Origin: Taxillus chinensis
Lineage: Eukaryota > Streptophyta > Magnoliopsida > Santalales > Loranthaceae
Length of the DNA stretch: 64,000 nucleotides
NCBI GenBank assembly: GCA_023512835.1
Contig: CM042091.1
Location: 2,614,553 to 2,678,552, forward strand
Reading direction: 5' to 3'
Position numbers and translations under genes: made by a program. Below are positions 59,815-64,000 of this stretch, piece after piece. Position 1 is the stretch's first letter, and each line of letters begins with the position of its first letter. The notes beneath the pieces are model-generated. The model did no database searches. It had not been told where the DNA came from and saw only the letters and a list, made by a program, of their open reading frames with translations.

Positions 59815-59849
<35 letters not shown>

Positions 59850-61016
59850 CATGGAAGGCTAAGCCTCATTATACATACATATATTATGGATGGCTTTGTC
59901 CCTCAATATATATATGTATATGATACGTATATGTGTGTATATAGATTATTATTATTCCATGGAAGGCTAAGTCTCCTCATACATATATATATTATGGATG
60001 GCTTTGCCCCTCAATATATATATGTATATTGTATATTATATACATATATTATATAGGTATATGTATAAGTATAGATTATTATTATCATGAGAAGTTTTTC
60101 CACCATAATATACTTATATATGTCTCTCAATATATTATTTATGAATATACTATTATTATTAAAACTAAAATATTAACTTTTAAATTTTGTTTCAAGGTTT
60201 ATAAACGCGGAAGACAAAAAGATTGTAAGGATTTCCTCTCCCTTTCCTTACCACGATCTCCGACGTGGAAATTCATTTCTTATTTCTTCTCTATATTTCT
60301 ATCTCAAGATTTCTCCTCATAATATTATTTTAAGAAGAATTAACTTTCTTTGGCACTTCTTGGGAATTTGGTAATCTAATTTATTGAATGATGAATAACC
60401 CTTTTACTTATCGGGGCTATTATTGCAAGACCTTCCTTTACGTTGAAATTTACCATTGATGTGATTGTTTGAAAATTTATGAAGATATGTTTTATGTTTG
60501 ACAATATGTTTATGGGTGGTTCCAGAAAGACCTCCAATGCATTGGGTAAAGAACATCACTGGAGAGTGTCAATCCAGTTGATAACAAGTTATGCAAGATA
60601 TCTAGGTGGTGAACGTAGATGAGTAGATATTCTTATTTTTCCATGAGTTGATTATACTCCATATATTATCCCTTACTTTTAACCTTACTGGGCCATTTGA
60701 GCTCATTTCTTTTCATGTTTTGTTTCCAACCCCAGGGAACTAGGACAAAGCAAGGATGCTAGGATAATGGTGTCCAAAATGCTTGGAATAAAATCATAAG
60801 AAGATTATGTATGTAGTATTTATATGTCATGTAAAACTATAATGGATTATCAACACCTAGTCTCTAAATGCTAAACCTTAGAGATCTTGTGATGAGTCTT
60901 GATGTAATAAATAAACCATCGATTTTATGTTGAGTAATAGATTACTATTCATATAATTGTAATATTTTATTTGTCTAATGCACCCGGTCTGAAAGTCCAG
61001 ATTTGGGGGCGTTACA
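58427..61016 (+). mobile_element. Solo LTR (about 2.59 kb), Gypsy-like, with 5-bp target duplication
   Basis: It starts TGTAAGACCCGCAAAAATTT and ends TTTGGGGGCGTTACA, the TGTAA..TTACA ends common in plant Gypsy LTRs. It is flanked by ACTCT at 58422-58426 and 61017-61021. There is no primer site, gag-pol or second LTR, so it is best read as a solo LTR left by recombination between two LTRs. Orientation is uncertain because the ends are symmetrical; plus is preferred from the CCCG...GGGG layout. Confidence 0.78.
59711..60060 (+). repeat. Tandem repeat array inside the solo LTR
   Basis: Three copies of a unit containing GGAAGGCTAA, CATACATATATATTATGG and ATGGCTTTGCCCCTCAATAT begin near 59714, 59850 and 59960, separated by (TTA)n and (TA)n runs. 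The small reading frame here is just the repeat translated. Confidence 0.8.
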
Positions 61017-62449
61017 ACTCTTCCTCACTACCCTACAACCATAAAACCTAATGTTATATTCTCTATGTACAAGTATTCATGTATAGTGTTTATGATAACA
61101 AAACAAGTAATACAACTATAAAAGCCATATAGGTAACAGTTAATCATAAATAAGGCATAAATACATTCAATAGTAATTCACAACCAAGTAATATGGCTAC
61201 GCTACCAACCAACATAGCCCACATAGGCCAACTAATCCAACCATAAATCATATCTCTCATCCAAGCTCATAGCTAATCACAAGAACAAGACTTATCCCTT
61301 ATCCGAGATTATAACTAATCACAAGTACAAAGCTTATTCCTCATTCAGGCTCATAATTAATCATATAAACATTTCCCGCCACATCAACATCTATATCAAT
61401 CAATCTTGCCACATTAGCATCCATATCAATCAGTCACGCCATATTGATGTCTATATCAATCAAGTACATAAAAACCTAAGTATATTAACCAATATAATCA
61501 TATCAACATAATTCATATGTATCCATTATGTTATATGTAACATATTAACACAATTTCAACCTCACGCCATGTTCCATATATCTCATCATAAAATATATTC
61601 TTAACATAAAAATAAATAATTATACACTTCAATTATCACAACAAAAAGCCACACCATAATACTCAAATGGTGCTTAGGATTCCCCCCTTATGTTTTATAA
61701 CTAAAATTTCCATGAAAAATCAAAAGAAACAAAACAAACTACTAAAATAGCATAAATTTTTCTCTAACTTTTAAAACTAATAATTGATTATATAGGACTT
61801 CAATTACCTTATAAAACCTATCATTTTATAGATATTTCAATTAGCTATCATTAAAAATATTAAACAAATTGCATGTGATGACACATCATGTGTACGCTTT
61901 CTGTACACTGCCATGTGCACACCTTGAATGTCCCCTCGTCACATGCACATCGCTGCGTACCCCCCAAATGTGTTGTTTCATGCTTCTTTGAATTCCATGT
62001 CATCCCATGTGGTTGCCAACGTCCTATTCGTCAACTTTCTCATGTTTGAACATCGTGTCGCTTTAATGGACATACAATGAATTCTAATCGATTCCCAAAC
62101 CGTCAACTTGACTTCTATTCCTAAAGGTATGGTCTTTAGCCCTCCAAAGCATCATATTAAGGTGTCATCTATCAATATAATCACATCAAAACATAATTAT
62201 CTCAATTAGGTTCATAGTCATTTAAACTTTATCTCAATTGCATGCAAAATTTGTTCATTGTGAGTTTAATTTTTAATTCAATCACCATAATTGTCATATA
62301 AACCTATGAGAAATAAAAAAGGATAGAATCACCTATCTTTAATTTTCATAAATTGATTAGGTCATAGTGAAACAAAGAAAAATTGTTAAAAACACTCAAT
62401 AACCCTTAAAAATATGACCTCAAATCTCTTTTTTAAAAGCATAGCCTTA

Positions 62450-62778
62450 GGCTATGTTTGTACCATTATTTTATTTTTGGTTTCCAAAAATTAATACTCA
62501 ATATTTTTAAAAACTATCATGGAATTTTATTTTTTTTTGTTTGGTTGCTGTTTTCTGCTTTTGTTTTGAGGTGAGAAGCTCGCAGGGTGTGGGGTGGAAG
62601 CTCGTGCAGTATTGGGAAAACTCGTGAGGGGGGGGGGGGGGGAGGGATGGAAGTGGGGGGGTTAAAAATAAAATGGTATTTTTTTTAAAAAAAATTTATT
62701 TTTAAAATACATGTCAGTCAAAAAAAATACTGATATTAAAAAATAGAAAACGCGCCGTTCACAGATACCGAACACGCT
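62450..62778. mobile_element. Tourist/Harbinger-like MITE (about 329 bp), second copy, opposite orientation
   Basis: TTA flanks (62447-62449 and 62779-62781) with ends GGCTATGTTTGTACC and (reversed) AGCGTGTTCGGTATC. A run of about 14 G near 62628-62641 corresponds to the C run of the copy at 53346 read on the other strand. Confidence 0.55.
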
Positions 62779-62781
62779 TTA

Positions 62782-63544
62782 AGCTCCGTGCAGGTACGCG
62801 ACCACCCAAATATCCCTCCCCATCTTCCGTGTTTCCATGTTTTCACGTTTCGATCGATCCCCAAATCTACTGTGGATCGTTTCGATGAACATTTGTGTGA
62901 TAAAGTTTAATAGATGATGCGAACATTTTTAAATGGCCCGGTCCCGACCATTAGTGTTGGTAAGTTTAGGTACATAAAATTATTATTTTCAACATTTATT
63001 TTGGCTACCACTGTGGATCATCATCATCAATGAAGCGGGGAGTAGAAGCGGGCCAATTGGCATCATCATCATCATCACTGGCCTTACACTTACAGGCCCC
63101 ATGCATGCAAATACATAATATTCAACCACAAACGCAAATAACGGACGCATGCAGATGATGAAGTTGCCATCCCAATTAAATCGAGGCTGTAAAAGATGGA
63201 AAATTAAAACAGACGAAAAAGAAAAAAGAAAAGAAAAAAAAAAGAAAAGAAAAGAAAAAAAGCATCCGGGCCGGCTAAGTGATGATTCTCAAGGATGCGG
63301 CCTCCACACACCCCCATCATTGCTGCCGCGCTCCGCTTTTTCTTCATCTTTCTTTTTATTGTTATTTTTATTTTATTTTCCTACACGTATATTCAACCAT
63401 TCAAGTGATGATTAGAGCGAACCGATGAACATATATACTAGACACTAGACAGAGAGAGAACAACGAAAAGCAGAGCGGCCATATCATATATAGCCATCCA
63501 TATACCCACAGCAACACCATCGTCAAATTAACTCATAAACGTCG
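62782..63544 (+). promoter_or_regulatory. Upstream region of the dioxygenase gene
   Basis: Moderately AT-rich, no repeats of note except ATC/CATCAT runs and a GA/A-rich stretch near 63215-63260. CATATATAC at about 63430-63438 is a plausible TATA box, which would place transcription start about 80 bases before the ATG. No experimental support. Confidence 0.35.
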
Positions 63545-64000
63545 ATGATGGCCGTATCGCCGGAATACAGGTCGGAGAATCCACGCGATTTCCGAGCGCC
63601 GCCGCCGTCTCCCATCGCCTTCGGTCGCCGATCCTCCGTCGCCAATGACGCCGCCCTTACTGACTTCCTCCACAGCTCCCTCCGGGTCCCCGACCTCATC
63701 CTCCCCGCCCACCGCGTCTTCCCGCACCAGAGGTCCGCGCCCGCCGCCCCGCCGGAGATCGACCTCCGGTCGCTGGCCTCGCCGGAAAGCGACTCGCTGT
63801 CGAGGGTCCTGGAATCCATCGCCGCTGTCGGTTGCTTCCAGCTCATCAACCACGGGATCGACCCGGAGCTGTTCAGGTCGGCCTCGGCCTCCTCCGCCGG
63901 GCTTTTCGCGGTTATGCCGGAGAAGAAGGCTCTGGCTAAGAGGTCGCCGGAATATCCGTACGGTTTCGCGGAAGTCGGCTTCGGGGACTATAACGGCGAC
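63545..64000 (+). CDS. 2-oxoglutarate/Fe(II)-dependent dioxygenase, N-terminal part (runs off window)
   Basis: Open from ATG at 63545 (a stop at 63536 closes the frame upstream) to the window end: 152 codons. Two ATGs are adjacent (63545 and 63548). It carries the DIOX_N-type N-terminal region of plant 2-oxoglutarate oxygenases: LRVPDLILP, then PEIDLRSLA, LESIAAVGCFQLINHGID and FAVMPEKKALAKR. The iron ligands (HxD..H) and the 2OG-binding Arg would lie downstream, outside the window. The family covers gibberellin, flavonoid and other specialised oxidations, and the substrate cannot be told from this part. The coding GC content is much higher than the surroundings, typical of a first exon in this family. 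Two minus-strand frames over the same bases are shadows. Confidence 0.85.
   Translation, partial: MMAVSPEYRSENPRDFRAPPPSPIAFGRRSSVANDAALTDFLHSSLRVPDLILPAHRVFPHQRSAPAAPPEIDLRSLASPESDSLSRVLESIAAVGCFQLINHGIDPELFRSASASSAGLFAVMPEKKALAKRSPEYPYGFAEVGFGDYNGD

Larger units (their letters stand above)
57757..62448 (-). mobile_element. Older LTR-retroelement sequence hosting the solo LTR insertion
   Basis: The text on both sides of the solo LTR (57850-58421 and 61022-62340) joins smoothly once the insert is removed. On the minus strand it includes CACCTACTGAGCTTTGTGCTC, a phrase common in plant Gypsy-type LTRs. Near 61380-61460 a unit around GCCACAT..CATC.ATATCAATCA is repeated three times. No coding sequence is recognisable and the limits are approximate. 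Confidence 0.4.

Noticed and set aside
59802..60056. 84-codon frame with repeated HGRLSL..HTYIMDGF
   Set aside because: Translation of tandem repeats in a solo LTR; no independent evidence of a gene.
59711..60060. Regularly spaced repeats considered as a CRISPR-like array
   Set aside because: Repeats are long, imperfect and separated by microsatellites, in a plant LTR; no spacer-repeat structure.
63523..63853. Two minus-strand frames over the dioxygenase start
   Set aside because: Shadows of a GC-rich exon. The plus-strand frame has clear dioxygenase similarity.

Overview
This is nuclear DNA of a flowering plant. The evidence is long AT-rich introns with GT..AG borders, plant-specific gene families (PDR-type ABCG transporters, plant N-acetylglucosamine kinase, a 2-oxoglutarate dioxygenase), and many plant transposon types. 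I cannot name the species.

Layout, left to right. (1) 698-1054 (+): last exon of a mitochondrial-type DEAD-box RNA helicase with a Gly-rich tail. (2) 2847-3786 (+): three exons of a small uncharacterised membrane protein. (3) 5436-12678 (-): complete 7-exon N-acetylglucosamine kinase gene (352 codons without stop); its introns hold an RRM-gene pseudogene and two copies of a diverged repeat. (4) 16557-24136 and 27563-36797 (-): two complete full-size PDR/ABCG half-repeat transporters in tandem, 1460 and 1501 residues, each with 22 coding exons. Exon boundaries join in frame throughout, and 18 of 22 exon lengths are identical between them. A 628-bp Mutator-like element with a 10-bp target duplication lies between them. 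(5) 38244-43052 (-): a Copia retrotransposon whose LTRs look identical over 198 bp but whose reverse-transcriptase/RNase H region is frameshifted. (6) 43053-48637: AT-rich intergenic DNA and a GC-patterned repeat. (7) 48638-48819 (+): first exon or truncated copy of an F-box gene. (8) 49900-63500: mostly mobile-element territory. It holds a probable assembly scar (61 G plus 23 T), a decayed Copia pol, Tourist/Harbinger-like MITEs, a 1.3-kb hAT element with an 8-bp target duplication, and a 2.6-kb solo LTR with a 5-bp target duplication inserted in an older element. (9) 63545-64000 (+): 5' part of a 2-oxoglutarate/Fe(II) dioxygenase gene that runs off the window.

The single-copy genes show no operon-like or pathway link. 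The one obvious gene-level event is the tandem ABCG duplication. I found no CRISPR, tRNA or rRNA. I did not find a clearly new biological system; the most checkable points are the ABCG tandem pair, the young but broken Copia, the target-duplication-defined elements, and the unnamed membrane protein family.
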